Assembly (NCBI GenBank): GCA_012845835.1
Contig: JABAKD010000002.1
Coordinates: 7,868,603 to 7,932,602 of the forward strand
Source of the DNA: Undaria pinnatifida
Taxonomy: Eukaryota; Sar; Phaeophyceae; Laminariales; Alariaceae
Length of the DNA: 64,000 nt
Direction: 5' to 3'
Shown: positions 21,100 through 30,147 of the stretch, piece by piece
How positions within the stretch are numbered: position 1 is the stretch's first letter
Layout: each line of letters opens with the position of its first letter
Translations under genes and position numbers: made by a program
The notes under the pieces: model-generated
What the model was told of the DNA's origin: nothing
Seen by the model: only the letters and a program-made list of their open reading frames with translations
Database searches by the model: none

Positions 21100-21279
21100 G
21101 GCTCGAGAAACATCAAGAATGCCTACATATCGGAAGTAAACTCGTGGAAGATATCCCACGAGACGGGCCCCGACTCACCAGCAAAGCTGCCCATTGGCGC
21201 GTACGTGCTGAAGCCAGGATCCGGTTGGAACCTTACACAAAATCCAGCGTTCGGGTACATGGGGGGCATGGTTGTTCAA
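21100..21279 (+). CDS. Probable internal exon of an unrecognised gene
   Basis: This 180-nt segment is flanked by an acceptor (pyrimidine-rich, tgtgttag|ggc) and a strong donor (caa|gtaagtgg). It is exactly 60 codons in one open frame: GSRNIKNAYISEVNSWKI..., PAKLPIGAYVLKPGSGWN... and a Met/Gly-rich end (FGYMGGMVVQ). Residue usage is that of a folded protein. A possible preceding exon ends at 21065 (CGCCPQ|gtatct), but this would leave an intron of only 34 nt, so the true upstream partner is uncertain. A family A element begins about 35 nt after the donor (21315), inside the presumed intron, and a B copy follows. A 22-bp block around 'acgtgctgaagccagga' recurs near 26809. No family was recognised. 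Confidence 0.5.
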
Positions 21280-21314
21280 GTAAGTGGTTGTTCGTTTGGA
21301 CGGTGTGTCGGAAA

Positions 21315-21615
21315 GACGCGTGCTACGCTAGAGGTGCACCACTTTTTTTCCTGAGGCTTCCTAAATTCGGGTGCTTAATAGGACCTCTCCCGAAAACTGA
21401 TCTGGAGGAAAATGAAACCGCTACCGGATAAGACTCCATATATATGGCCTAGGGTACACAACGGGAATCACGAGAAGAAGGCCGATTATTTATTTATTTT
21501 CCGACGATAGTATTAGTATAGTATTAGTATAGTATTATTAGTAGATTAACGAGCCCTGTCATTCAGAAAAATGTTTTCGCCAAAAAAAGGTCTACCTCTA
21601 TCGCGCAGTATGCGT
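21315..21615 (+). mobile_element. Family A element within a presumed intron
   Basis: The left end is GACGCGTGCTACGCTAGAGG and the right end 'ctatcgcgcagtatgcgtc' (diverged). The interior follows the family order. An AGTATTAGTAT microsatellite-like stutter (21507-21541) replaces the usual 'gattttgggtta' block. Confidence 0.6.
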
Positions 21616-21680
21616 CGTTTTCAACACCGAAAGTATAATGGTTTGTGCGCGCTAAAGAAAGTTCTTTACCCCGGACCCAG

Positions 21681-21938
21681 GCTACGGTAGGGGGGCCCCT
21701 TTTTGGGCCTTGAAATTCAGTGGCTAGGGGTCACTCGCGCGAGTAACCCCTTTGTTATTTTGGGATCTTACGTTTTCTTCATGTTTTATATTTGACGAAA
21801 TCGATCCGCAATGCTAAGCTAATCTAAGCTGCTCCAAAACAAGTGTCTAAACCATCTTCATCCGTGAGGTACAGAGTCACTCGTGCGAATGGCTCAGACA
21901 CACCAGTGAAAACGGGGGTACCCCCCCTACCGTAGCAG
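21681..21938 (+). mobile_element. Family B element, clear copy
   Basis: The terminal pair is GCTACGGTAGGGGGGCCCC and 'ggggtaccccccctaccgta'. Inside, 'ggggtcactcgcgcgagtaa' at the left and 'cagagtcactcgtgcgaatg' at the right form a second inverted pair. It is about 258 bp and has no coding capacity. Confidence 0.7.
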
Positions 21939-21941
21939 ATC

Positions 21942-22253
21942 ATTACGGCAGCTACTGCAGCTTCGGAAGCTGCACTGTTTGATGCGGCGACCGGACAGGG
22001 AGATATGGCGGGTGTTCGTGTTCCGAGCCTCGGCGCAGAAGGAATTTCGACACTGCTCGTACTGCCGGCGCGATCTTACCTTTCAATTAAACCTGCTATA
22101 ATAATAGACGGTCGGCAACACCGCGCTTGTTTTGTTTGTGGCCTTCGCTACACTGTACCTGCCCCCCGAATCTGCCGGTCCAGAAATCCACCACAAAAAG
22201 TTTCCGTGCTGGTCCCAGAGGGTCTAGATATGTGCAAGCCCCTTTGTAAATAA
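21942..22253 (+). CDS. Possible coding fragment directly after a family B copy
   Basis: One frame is open from the end of the B element and reads ITAATAASEAALFDAATGQG then MAGVRVPSLGAEGISTLLVL and on to MCKPLCK before a TAA at about 22251. A second frame has an ATG at about 21982 (MRRPDREIWRVFVFRASAQ, with HCSYC later), stopping at about 22108. Both look better than random, but only one can be real. The Ala-rich start could be a decayed repeat protein. The family B end lies within a few bases, so the element may have inserted at an exon edge. Confidence 0.3.
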   Translation: MTAATAASEAALFDAATGQGDMAGVRVPSLGAEGISTLLVLPARSYLSIKPAIIIDGRQHRACFVCGLRYTVPAPRICRSRNPPQKVSVLVPEGLDMCKPLCK

Positions 22254-23305
22254 GCCGCGATACAGAGACGCTATATACCGTAAATGCAGTAGAAGACTTG
22301 ATAATGCATTGACAAAACGCACGGGATGCGGAACGCGAAACATTTCACAGGGCATCAAAACCAGAACGTTGTACGAGAGAAGGGAGGAAACCAACAACAT
22401 AGAACGATCAACGAGAAGCACGTAAACAGGTTTACTTGGCCCGTGGTTCAACGTACACAAGCCAGCAAACCAGACGCTTTGCAGAAGAGAAATAAAAATA
22501 TGCTGAGAGAGAACAAATAAACTGAATGGAACGATACGTAGTGAGAAGAAATAAGGGAAGGAAAGTTTGGCTAAATCAAAGCGGAGCATACACATTTGAT
22601 CAAACCCTGAACCTGGCAGAAGAGACAGAGGAATAAGGAAATAGAAAGGAAAATGAAACATATTTAGGGGGGGGGCGGGGGGGGGGGGGGGATACTTAAT
22701 CAATCCTATTTCAAGGCAGTCAATGTTTTTTTGCGGTGGAGGGAGGCACTATCTATCAACAAAAAATAGGGGAAAATATTTGGGCTGTTAATGACGTTAT
22801 CCATGGACCCGTTGGACGATGTATCTCACCTCTGATCCTTTCGTCATTGGAGCGAAGTAAGAGGGGACAAGGTAGCGATGGTTCGGAGACGAGAACGACT
22901 CCCACGGCGTGTACCAAATTTCTCGACTGCACTCCAAGGTGCGGTTGTTGCGCCTGCGGTGCGTGCGTGAAATATAAAGAAAGGTAGGAGCATAGAAAGG
23001 AAGATAAGAAGTCGATCAGAAGAAAAACGTGCTGCACAGCAAGAGGAGGAGGAGACCGGTCATCATGTTGGGCGTACCAAGAGAAGTTTTGGCGTTATCC
23101 TGTTGGATACATAGTACATGCTGTTACACGCTACAAGGAAAGGGAGCGCGTTCATGTTCTGAGGGTCTTCGCGTGAGCAGCTCTACCCGACATTAAGAAG
23201 GAACGAGAGCATTTGCAACCCATTGGATAACCCCACGACCTTGACATTGGACGAACATGCCTTTGAATTCATTGGTATTTAAAACCATACTGGGTATATC
23301 ATACA
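22254..23305. other. Unassigned stretch
   Basis: About 22668-22691 is poly-G. About 22870-22985 is related to the 18.2-18.8 kb tandem pair. A short ATG frame at 23065 (MLGVPREVLALSCW...) is not supported by other signals. 'tctgagggtcttcgcgtgag' at about 23158 echoes a family A left end. Confidence 0.4.
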
Positions 23306-23309
23306 AAGG

Positions 23310-23480
23310 TTAAAGTGCACTCCAGATGTGATATCGAAGATTTTGTCGAAACCTCTTTACTTTGCAAGAGCTGTGCGTGATACTCCGATCGCGCTTATTA
23401 CTGAGTGTGTGTCCTCATTAAGAATATAGGCCGGTGACTCCTATCAGAACTAGCGTGCATCTGGGTCAAGAGGGTGATGG
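23310..23480 (+). repeat. Family E, partial copy (conserved end only)
   Basis: It has 'gtgcactccagatgtgatat', 'cgaagattttgtcgaaacc', 'tgatactccgatcgcgctta', 'tgtgtcctcattaagaatat' and 'gggtcaagagggtgatggg', the conserved end of family E, without the G-run modules. Confidence 0.65.
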
Positions 23481-23505
23481 GTATAGCATGCTATCATATT
23501 TGCAG

Positions 23506-23648
23506 TTGATGATCCCGTGAGCCAGAAAGAGGTACACCGCAATTTGCTACCGCGGATACAGCAAACGTCCGTGGGAAACCGCCTGCTGGTTTTGGAAACA
23601 GACTTCGTGCTGGAAGGAGAATTGCTGCAGTCGCAGCAAACCGGTTAA
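23506..23648 (+). CDS. Probable terminal exon of an unrecognised gene
   Basis: After an acceptor-like site (catatttgcag|tt) the segment stays open for 47 codons and ends in TAA at 23646-23648. The peptide includes DDPVSQKEVHRNLLPRIQQT, then GNRLLVLETDFVLEGELLQ and ends QQTG. It is amphipathic, Leu/Gln/Glu-rich and compatible with a helical region. The first two bases (TT) complete a codon from an upstream exon that I could not place. A partial family E repeat ends just 25 nt before the acceptor and would lie in the intron. No family was recognised. Confidence 0.5.
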
Positions 23649-23666
23649 TATCTACCGGGTAGGGGT

Positions 23667-23930
23667 TTGGGGTTCAACATATTAACGGTCTGGGGGTGTC
23701 GAGGTCAAGCATGGCTTGGATATCAAAATGTCACAGTGCAAGGAGGCGTTCAGTCCAAGCGGGACACCGCGGCCACCCAAACAAAAAGGCTCTACGACAC
23801 CAATGCAACAATGCACGAGCTAGCGGTCATTTCTGGGCGCGGCAAGGCCACCTTGGTCAAACTGCTCCAAACTTTATTTCAGGAGGGGGGAGCAAACCAA
23901 GGGGGGGCAAACCGCAGTCTTCTACCATGA
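23667..23930 (+). CDS. Weak coding candidate with a Walker-A-like string
   Basis: A non-ATG open frame of 87 codons contains HELAVISGRGKATLVKLLQT. The GRGKATLVKLL part resembles an ABC-type P-loop (GxGKST then LxxLL) with Ala at the usual Ser position. The rest of the frame ends in Gly/Asn codons from a G-rich run (23883-23909). Without a second motif this is most likely chance or a relic. Confidence 0.2.
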   Translation: MGFNILTVWGCRGQAWLGYQNVTVQGGVQSKRDTAATQTKRLYDTNATMHELAVISGRGKATLVKLLQTLFQEGGANQGGANRSLLP

Positions 23931-24179
23931 ATGACGCCAATATACTAGGCTTAGGGCGGGGATAAACACAAGTGTCGAGCGCTACAGTAACTGTAGGGGA
24001 CCGGACATTGCTGGCCTTAACACATTCAGGTTAGTGTAAGGGGCGGTCAGTGCCGGGGTCAAGCGGTTATGTTTCAGCTTACGATACCATTTTGGAGCGC
24101 TAGGCAGCGGCCGGTCAAGTTGTCAATGTTGTGTTCGATGCGACCAGCGATTAGAGCGGATTTTTGGCTCACACAATTT

Positions 24180-24400
24180 TCCAATGATGGGGCCCCTTAG
24201 TCTGTTGACAAAATCGTCGGAATTTCAGTATTGTCTTGAAACTACGTTGCGTACGCGAATAATCCTCGGAATTTCAGTATTGTTTCGAACTACGTTTGTT
24301 GTATACCTAGACCATGGAGTTGTGCATCGTCTACATAGCACTACTTTTTTTTTTTTCCGAATCATTCATGTTTTGGGTGCAGTACAGTCTAGTCTAGTGT
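24180..24400. repeat. Family A-related fragment
   Basis: 'aaatcgtcggaatttcagta', repeated as 'aatcctcggaatttcagta', and 'tagaccatggagttgtgcat' match the A-related sequences at 48170 and 51318. No terminal pair was found. Confidence 0.4.
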
Positions 24401-24825
24401 AAATATCAGCTCTTCTCAAGGACGGAAGGGTCCTCAGAAAGGAAGGGATGCGGCCCCATACACAGAACTACTGCACAGTAAGAGCAAGCGTTCTTGATCT
24501 CGACCTTGTCGGCGGTCGAAGGAAAAAGAGGGTCGGGAGAAAAAAAAGCTTACTTTAGATTGCAGCATCGACCACGCGAAGCAAGCCCTGCCCGATGGAT
24601 TGGACTAGGGAATTGTGTGACCGAACTGCGATACTTGTAAGCAGCCGTGCGGCACGCGTTCGGCACGGCGATACTACAACAACAGTAGTAGTAATAGCAA
24701 TACTGCACGCTCTCCGTAGATTGTTGACGAAAGCTTGCAAGCAAAGCGCCATTTATTTGTGGGTCCGATACACGGAACCCGATGGGAGAGACTATAAAAA
24801 CCAGAAGCCATGGTAAACGTTCAAG
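24401..24825. other. Unassigned stretch
   Basis: A short TAG/TAA trinucleotide patch lies near 24682-24700. No gene or element was recognised. Confidence 0.4.
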
Positions 24826-25100
24826 GCTACGGTGTTGTTGTAGTAGCATGCCCCCTTTCGCACTGCCGGACTTGACGCACTACTGATGGCACGAGTGACT
24901 CTGCACCTCACCCACAAAGAGTCTTTACGCGATTCGTTTCGCGTAGCGTGGCTAAACATTCCAATGCGGGTTCCTGTCGCAAAAAAATATGAACCGCAAT
25001 GCGGGTTTCTGTCGCAAAAAATATGAACCGCACGAATTATTAAGACCACGAAAGGAACAGGGCGGTCCCTTACGCGAGTGCCCCTCCCCCGAGCCGCAGC
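24826..25100 (-). mobile_element. Family B element
   Basis: The left end is 'gctacggtgttgttgtagta' and the right side 'cgagtgcccctcccccgagc' then 'cgcagc'. 'ggcacgagtgactctgcacc' and 'gcgtagcgtggctaa' match the 10051 and 20515 copies. A 47-bp block containing 'caatgcgggttcctgtcgc' is duplicated in tandem at about 24963 and 25010. Confidence 0.55.
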
Positions 25101-26245
25101 AAAATACAGTGATCCCCCTGCCATTCAAGTAGTTTTAGTCAAACGCAACCCCCCCACCCCCCCAAAAAAAAGCAGGGCTTTTCAAGGGTCAGGTCGAGTC
25201 AGGGCAACCCGTCCCGACCCGCGAGATTAAAAAACCCCCTGGCCCGACCCTACCCGTCCCGTGATGTTTCCAACACCTCTTGATCCGACGCCACTCGACC
25301 CGCCAGATTTGATAACCTCCTGACATGATCCGCGGGTCGGGCCGTGACCATTGAAAATAAATGGAAAAAACTGCGCCTATGTTTTCTGACCATATTTGGG
25401 ATCTGGCACTGGTTACCAAAGTATGTTCTTTCGTAGTAGTTGTAGTGTACGGGGCCAGTCGTCCAACGGGCCAAAAATATGTTGGACATAGTACAACAAT
25501 TATAGAGTAGGGGACGGTCAGTCAAGCGGTCAAACCGCCGTCTCCTACCACATCTCTACCGACAAGAGAGCGCAAAAAAAAGTATCCCCCGCAGAGATGG
25601 CAATACCGGTGTGAGCATACACTGTTCAGTAAAATGGATTTCGAGTACGTTGTGCAGGCCAGTAGATTTTATCGAAGGAACGCTGATATTTAGTCGATCT
25701 TACAGCCGCCTCATTTGCGTGGTCGGTGCGACCGTGTTTACTCCACACACCTCCATCAACAAGAACCGTATACCCTAACCCAACCATGTATCATGCTCTT
25801 AAGGTATGTGTTACACGCGAGAAAAACACCGCTGTGTCCGCCACGACAGAGGGGTCCAATGCACGGAATCGCGAACATTCCTCCCTCGGCACGAGTTTAT
25901 CGGAGGCCTAATGAAGGTGCAGACGAGACACGGAATGTTGAGTTAGACCACCAGGGTGCCATTTGTTTTCTGGCTATTATATTTTGGCAGTAATCGAGAT
26001 GGGGATTGAGTTAGATCATAATGTGCGGAGTTGAGAACCTTAACTCCGCGCAAGGGGAACGATAGCACGTAGTGTGCATATGTCAAAGCACCCACGAGGC
26101 AGCGCAGCATAATGTTCCATTGTTGTCTCTGGAAGTTGCCACACCAGAGAACGGATACATACGCCCATTCGAAGCTGAAATCCGATGCGCAAGAAAGTAC
26201 ACACAAGGCGCGGAAGCCTGCCCCGCAAGTGGTTCTCAGCAGGAT
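25101..26245. other. Unassigned stretch with GGGTCGGG-type low complexity
   Basis: About 25185-25350 is rich in CCCGACCC/GGGTCGGG variants. Reading frames of up to 103 codons exist on both strands (for example 25943-26254 minus), but none has recognisable content. Confidence 0.35.
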
Positions 26246-26247
26246 GC

Positions 26248-26515
26248 GGCTCACCCTTCGTGCGACTCACCGAACACTACACGGTGCTTCGCGCTTGGTG
26301 CACGCTATGTCCTGCCTGGCCGGTGAAAACACCCACATGCACCGTCCCGGCATTGCAGAGGATGCGAGGGGCTACGGCTGTGCATAAAACGAGTACAGCC
26401 CCCCACCCCCTCCCACCCGCCCATCAAAACGTCGGTGAAAACTCGACGTGCTCCGTCCCGGCGTCGTAGGGATGCGAGGGACTACGGCTATGCATGAAAC
26501 GAGTACCCCCCCCAC
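26248..26515 (+). repeat. Dispersed repeat N, copies 2 and 3
   Basis: 26248-26400 matches 3232-3405 (cttcgcgcttggtgca, cctgcctggccggtgaa, cgtcccggca). 26425-26515 repeats the later half (aaaactcgacgtgctccgtc, gggatgcgagggactacggc). Each ends in 'cgagtac' followed by a poly-C run. Confidence 0.6.
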
Positions 26516-26779
26516 ACCACCAAAAATGTTGTTGCCACCTTCCCCCCCCCCCCCCCATCCATACACCCACCTGCCAAATCCACCCACCAAAAACATTATC
26601 TCGTTGGTATCTTGTTGTTCTCACATTAGCTCATCGTCATCTCCTATATAGTCCATACTCATGAGACAACAGGACTCAACAACACCCTTGGAACCGAAGG
26701 ATTCCCCAGCAAAAAAACCAAACCAAACAAAAAAATACATACTAGGCACTGAAGTATATCGTAGCTGAAGCGATAATGC

Positions 26780-26878
26780 TCACCAGCATAGATATCCATC
26801 CTCGTGGACGTGCTGAAGCCAGGACCCGGCGGGAGCCTTGCCACAGTCCTTCTGCGCGGCATTCTCCTTGTCGTTCAT
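26780..26878 (-). CDS. Possible first exon with a partial WW-domain-like segment
   Basis: On the minus strand an ATG at 26878 opens a 32-codon frame (MNDKENAAQKDCGK... then GSWLQHVHEDGYLCW). It closes at a TGA that overlaps a donor-like site (ctg|gtgagc). The W-x-x-x-x-x-x-D-G-x-x-x-W spacing recalls the first half of a WW domain. A downstream reading (HYRFSYDILQ) after the presumed donor could be the second half in another frame, so the domain may be frameshifted or split by a tiny intron. The opposite strand has its own exon-like piece (26906-26942), so strand is not settled. Part of this sequence (about 22 bp) matches the 21100-21279 exon. Confidence 0.25.
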   Translation of the reverse strand: MNDKENAAQKDCGKAPAGSWLQHVHEDGYLCW

Positions 26879-26905
26879 GTTTCTCTTCTTGGTTTCTCCT
26901 TTCAG

Positions 26906-26942
26906 AACGCAGATAGAGCGGCAAAACAAGAGTCAAGCACCG
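26906..26942 (+). CDS. Possible micro-exon
   Basis: The pyrimidine tract 'ttggtttctcctttcag' is followed by 37 nt encoding NADRAAKQESST in one frame and by the donor gtgagt at 26943. The boundary quality is good, but 37 nt is very little. It competes with the minus-strand candidate just to its left. Confidence 0.25.
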
Positions 26943-27077
26943 GTGAGTGCTGTCCCTCTATGGTTTGAGCGCGCCTACGCATAACACGGTAGATAGGGTG
27001 GGGTAGTAGAACTACGCGACAAAAACACGTCTAACTGGCGGGGGGTTCAATTTGAGGAACTACTCAATATCGTTGAC

Positions 27078-27090
27078 CCCCGGTTGTTGC

Positions 27091-27159
<69 letters not shown>

Positions 27160-27285
27160 GGTTGTTGTTGTGGTTGTTGTTGCTGTTGTTGTTGTTGTTG
27201 TTGTTGTTGCTGTTGTTGTTGTTGTTGTTGTTGCTGCTGTCGTTGTTGTTGTTGTTGTTGCTGTTGCTGTTAACTGTTGCTGTTT
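27078..27285 (+). repeat. (TTG)n trinucleotide microsatellite
   Basis: About 200 bp of TTG/TGT triplets with occasional GTG and CTG interruptions. The poly-Cys, poly-Leu and poly-Asn frames across it are artefacts. Confidence 0.95.
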
Positions 27286-27469
27286 GCTTCATTTTGGTCG
27301 TTTTTTGCTCTACACATACATACATGCTGAGGATTAAGATGGCATACATATCGGTAATCCGGTACTCGCTAAAATGAAAAGATGTGGGGAAAGGAAGTAC
27401 TGGTAGTAGCTTAAAATTAAAAACATCGCGAAAAGGAGAATGGGAAATGGTTGGCAGAGGGTCGTACGA

Positions 27470-27709
27470 TAGTTTTTATTATTTTTTGTTATCCTCCGGC
27501 GGATGGAGCAAAAAAAGCTTAATTAACCCCTTTACAACTGGAAACCCGTTTCTGGGGACAAAATCACTTGAATTTAGTATGGGGAGGGGTTTGGGAGCTC
27601 AAAAGGGGTTAAGCTCACCACACTTTCACGCATGCATGTTCATGCATAGATGGATGTCGTGCGTGTCACTTTAACTCAATGGTATTCGCAATCCAGCGCT
27701 AGCTGGCGT
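27470..27709 (-). mobile_element. SINE-like element (family D), long form
   Basis: Read on the minus strand it starts 'cgccagctagcgctgg', continues 'gcgaatacca..gagttaaa', 'gtgaaagtgtggtgagctta' and 'cccccatccgccggaggata' (diverged), and ends in an A-rich tail. It has about 100 bp in the middle (including 'aaatcacttgaatttagt' on the plus strand) that the shorter copies lack. That middle also appears near 4700-4800 and, weakly, at 5990. Confidence 0.5.
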
Positions 27710-28109
27710 ATCCTACAATTTCTCCGTGGTAGCGACAGCGCGAGCTGTCCTCACCGGCGGTCACGCTTACTACTCCAGCGGCGCAAGCTGTTAGCAGCTG
27801 CCGTTCGTTGAATACGGGTGCGTGAGTACGTCGACCCGACCTGATCCTCGTTGGGAATCAGGTGCGTTGGAGATAGCCACCCGGAACGTGATCATTCTGG
27901 GTAGTGCGGGACTTACTTGCGCAAGCCCACCCACTAAACAAAACTCCCGGTCATAAGAAAATAGCCTGACGCCGGACTTTATCCAGTTACGGTCCAGTTC
28001 CCATACTCGATGTATATCGGAACGACATCTAGGCTATGTTGCCTGAGGGCAATAATATTGTCAAAGCCATGCGATTGTTCATCGGGTTAAACGTAACAGT
28101 TCTCTCGAT
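27710..28109. other. Unassigned stretch
   Basis: 'gcgcgagctgtcc' and 'gcgcaagctgttagc' are minor internal echoes. No gene or element end was seen. Confidence 0.4.
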
Positions 28110-29165
28110 GTCCTATAATAAGCCCCTACAACAAAGACCTATGACAATAAAGTAACGTTTTATGATAAAGTCCTACAATAAAGTCCTATTATAAGAAAGT
28201 CCTAAAATGAAATTTAGTCCTATATTAAAGTCCTCTAATAAAGTCCTGTTATAAGAAAGTCCTAGTACAATGAAGTCCTATACAATAAAGTCCTGTTTAG
28301 TCTCATAATAAAGTCCTATATTAAAGTACTACTGCGGAGTATTATACACTCTGCTGGAACCCCCCCCCCCCCCCCCCCCCCAACGCCCCGTCCTTCTCCA
28401 CCACCCGCACCATCGCCTAGACCTAGCACCACGCGTATAGCAAACCCCTACATCTATGCGACTAAATGTTCTGTTTAAAAAACCCTTTCGCCCCCCCCCC
28501 GCCACATCCCCCCCCCCCCACCCCCTCGAACGCTCCGCCCCCTCCTCACTGGTTGTACGACTTACAGGATAGGATTTATAGTTTCCACGCACAAATTGAG
28601 CTGCCCCGCCCCGCCCCCACCCCCACCCCCCCCGCTCCCTCTTGATCAAACCCAGGCTCCCGCGTCCTTATTAAATCCGCCCTCCCCTCACCGGTTATTC
28701 GACTTACAGGATTCACTTGATAAACTGATGCATTTCCTTCCACAGCTGTCAGATTTTGTCCTCCTCAAAAACGGGTTTTATAGTTTCCGCGCGCAGACTG
28801 ACTAACATCACCCTGTTGACCCTGATAGCTACACTGTAGTTGCAAGGGGAGTCGCCGACCTATATCCTTAATGAGGACACACAACCCGTAATACGCGCGA
28901 TCGGAGTATCACACACAGCTTGAAAGATGAGTTTCGACAAAATCTTCGATCTCACAACTGGAGTGTATTTTTAATTTTACAATAATACAAAGTCCTGTAA
29001 TAAAGTCCTATAATTAAGTTCGATAATTAAGTGATATCATAAAGTCATATGGTCAAGTCCTATAATAACGTACTATAATAAAGTCCTGCCAGGTATAATA
29101 AAGTCCTTTAATAAAGTCCTATAATAGAGTCCTATAATAAAGTCCTATAATAAACTAAAGTCCTA
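28110..29165 (+). repeat. AATAAAGTCCTAT minisatellite, split by a family E copy
   Basis: Variants of the 13-bp unit AATAAAGTCCTAT fill about 28115-28330 and resume at about 28980-29165. Between them lies a family E element. Each unit carries an AATAAA on the plus strand, so the array is a dense series of potential polyadenylation signals. Confidence 0.85.
28335..28978 (-). mobile_element. Family E element inserted in the AATAAA minisatellite
   Basis: The right end is the inverted conserved terminus (cgatctcacaactggagtgt at about 28950), with 'aatgaggacacacaacccgt', 'gatcggagtatcacacacag' and 'tttcgcgcgcagactgac'-like blocks. The left part consists of poly-C runs (28361-28381, 28493-28520, 28604-28632) alternating with ~100-bp modules. 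No coding frame was recognised. Confidence 0.7.
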
Positions 29166-29170
29166 TCAAA

Positions 29171-29384
29171 TGCCTGCCTCGACGGAGACGAGGTATAGGT
29201 ATCCTGTCTTTGGTTTCTCAATTCGAGCATGAAGGGGGGGTACAAACAATAACGTCGTCATAAGTCGACGCCCGTCTGCCCGTCTCGACGGAGACTGGGT
29301 AAGTATTATGCGTCTATCTTCTCACTTTTTATTACCGGTGAAATACTGTCCAACGCCTGACTCGACGGAGTACCAGGTAGACAT
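29171..29384. repeat. Three CTCGACGGAG-type repeats
   Basis: 'cctcgacggagacgaggtat' (about 29175), 'tctcgacggagactgggtaa' (29282) and 'actcgacggagtaccaggta' (29361) share a 12-bp core and each leads into a GT-A. The second reads gggtaagtatt, a near-ideal splice donor on the plus strand. Confidence 0.5.
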
Positions 29385-29394
29385 TCTGTATTTC

Positions 29395-29703
29395 TTACAT
29401 ATTTGGCTTGTCACCTGCAGAACCAGGGCGCTGTATACTATCTGCGTAATAATATATTTCAGCCCACTCCTTTCGGTTTGTCGCTGGGATGTGACCGACA
29501 ACCAAAACCAGATTCTCGTCAAGCACGTCCGGAGAAATAGACACAAACGACAGGCCGTTTCGCCGGCTCGGGCGAGGGGCTGTGGGATCAAACATTTTGA
29601 TAGACGTACCGGTGTGCTGCGACCCCCCGTGGTGATCTCCGCCTCCCTGAGGACGACGTCCAGCCCGCTTTCCAACTTCCGCTCCAGCCGGAGAACTATC
29701 AGA
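29395..29703 (-). CDS. Probable exon of an unrecognised gene
   Basis: On the minus strand one frame is open from an acceptor-like 'gacccagcattag' to a TAA at about 29395. It encodes VGSRDISDSSPAGAEVGKRA, a Gly/Arg/His-rich stretch, then MFDPTAPRPSRRNGLSFVSI and DENLVLVVGHIPATNRKEWA, ending in GDKPNM. The hydrophobic/charged alternation in the second half looks like a real globular segment. An internal ATG at 29595 could be a start. A possible donor (ctgcag|gtgaca) lies about 15 nt before the stop. Other frames over the same DNA are also open (143 codons minus, 217 plus), which weakens the call. No family was recognised. Confidence 0.35.
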   Translation of the reverse strand, partial: SDSSPAGAEVGKRAGRRPQGGGDHHGGSQHTGTSIKMFDPTAPRPSRRNGLSFVSISPDVLDENLVLVVGHIPATNRKEWAEIYYYADSIQRPGSAGDKPNM

Positions 29704-30147
29704 AATATCACGAGAGCCGACCTAATGCTGGGTCGCTGGCCGGCTACTAACACTTGCCTCTTCTCTGGTCGTACAGCCTACACGGTACCGTCCCTTGCCC
29801 TCCGACGTGCGGGCTTACCTAGCTGCGCGAGTCAACCGAAGAGTGATGGCCACCAACTACCGTGTGGTGGACCGTTACCAGAGCATGGAACAACAACCCT
29901 GAATTCTTTCGCGTCCAAACAAGCCACGGGTTACGCCGCCTTCGGTTCCCGAAGGTCATAACCCTCTCCAATAAGCACAGACCTCAAGCGCGGAATCTTA
30001 CAACTGTCTCGGTGCACTCCGGTACCGTAAGAGGTGACCGTCGCACATGTAATAGCATGCAGTGCAAAAAGAGTACGAGTGCACCTCATCCTACTTTCTG
30101 GCGTTCGAGTTCGGGTGTATACGTCCATCTAACCCATATTCTAAAAA
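29704..30147. other. Unassigned stretch
   Basis: Long open frames pass through on both strands, but no domain or splice signal was recognised. Confidence 0.35.

Noticed and set aside
23667..23930. ABC-transporter call from GRGKATLVKLL
   Set aside because: A single Walker-A-like string without Walker B, signature motif or ATG is not enough. It is kept only as a weak coding candidate.
27052..27377. Open frames of poly-Cys, poly-Leu and poly-Asn
   Set aside because: They are translations of the (TTG)n microsatellite in different frames and strands.
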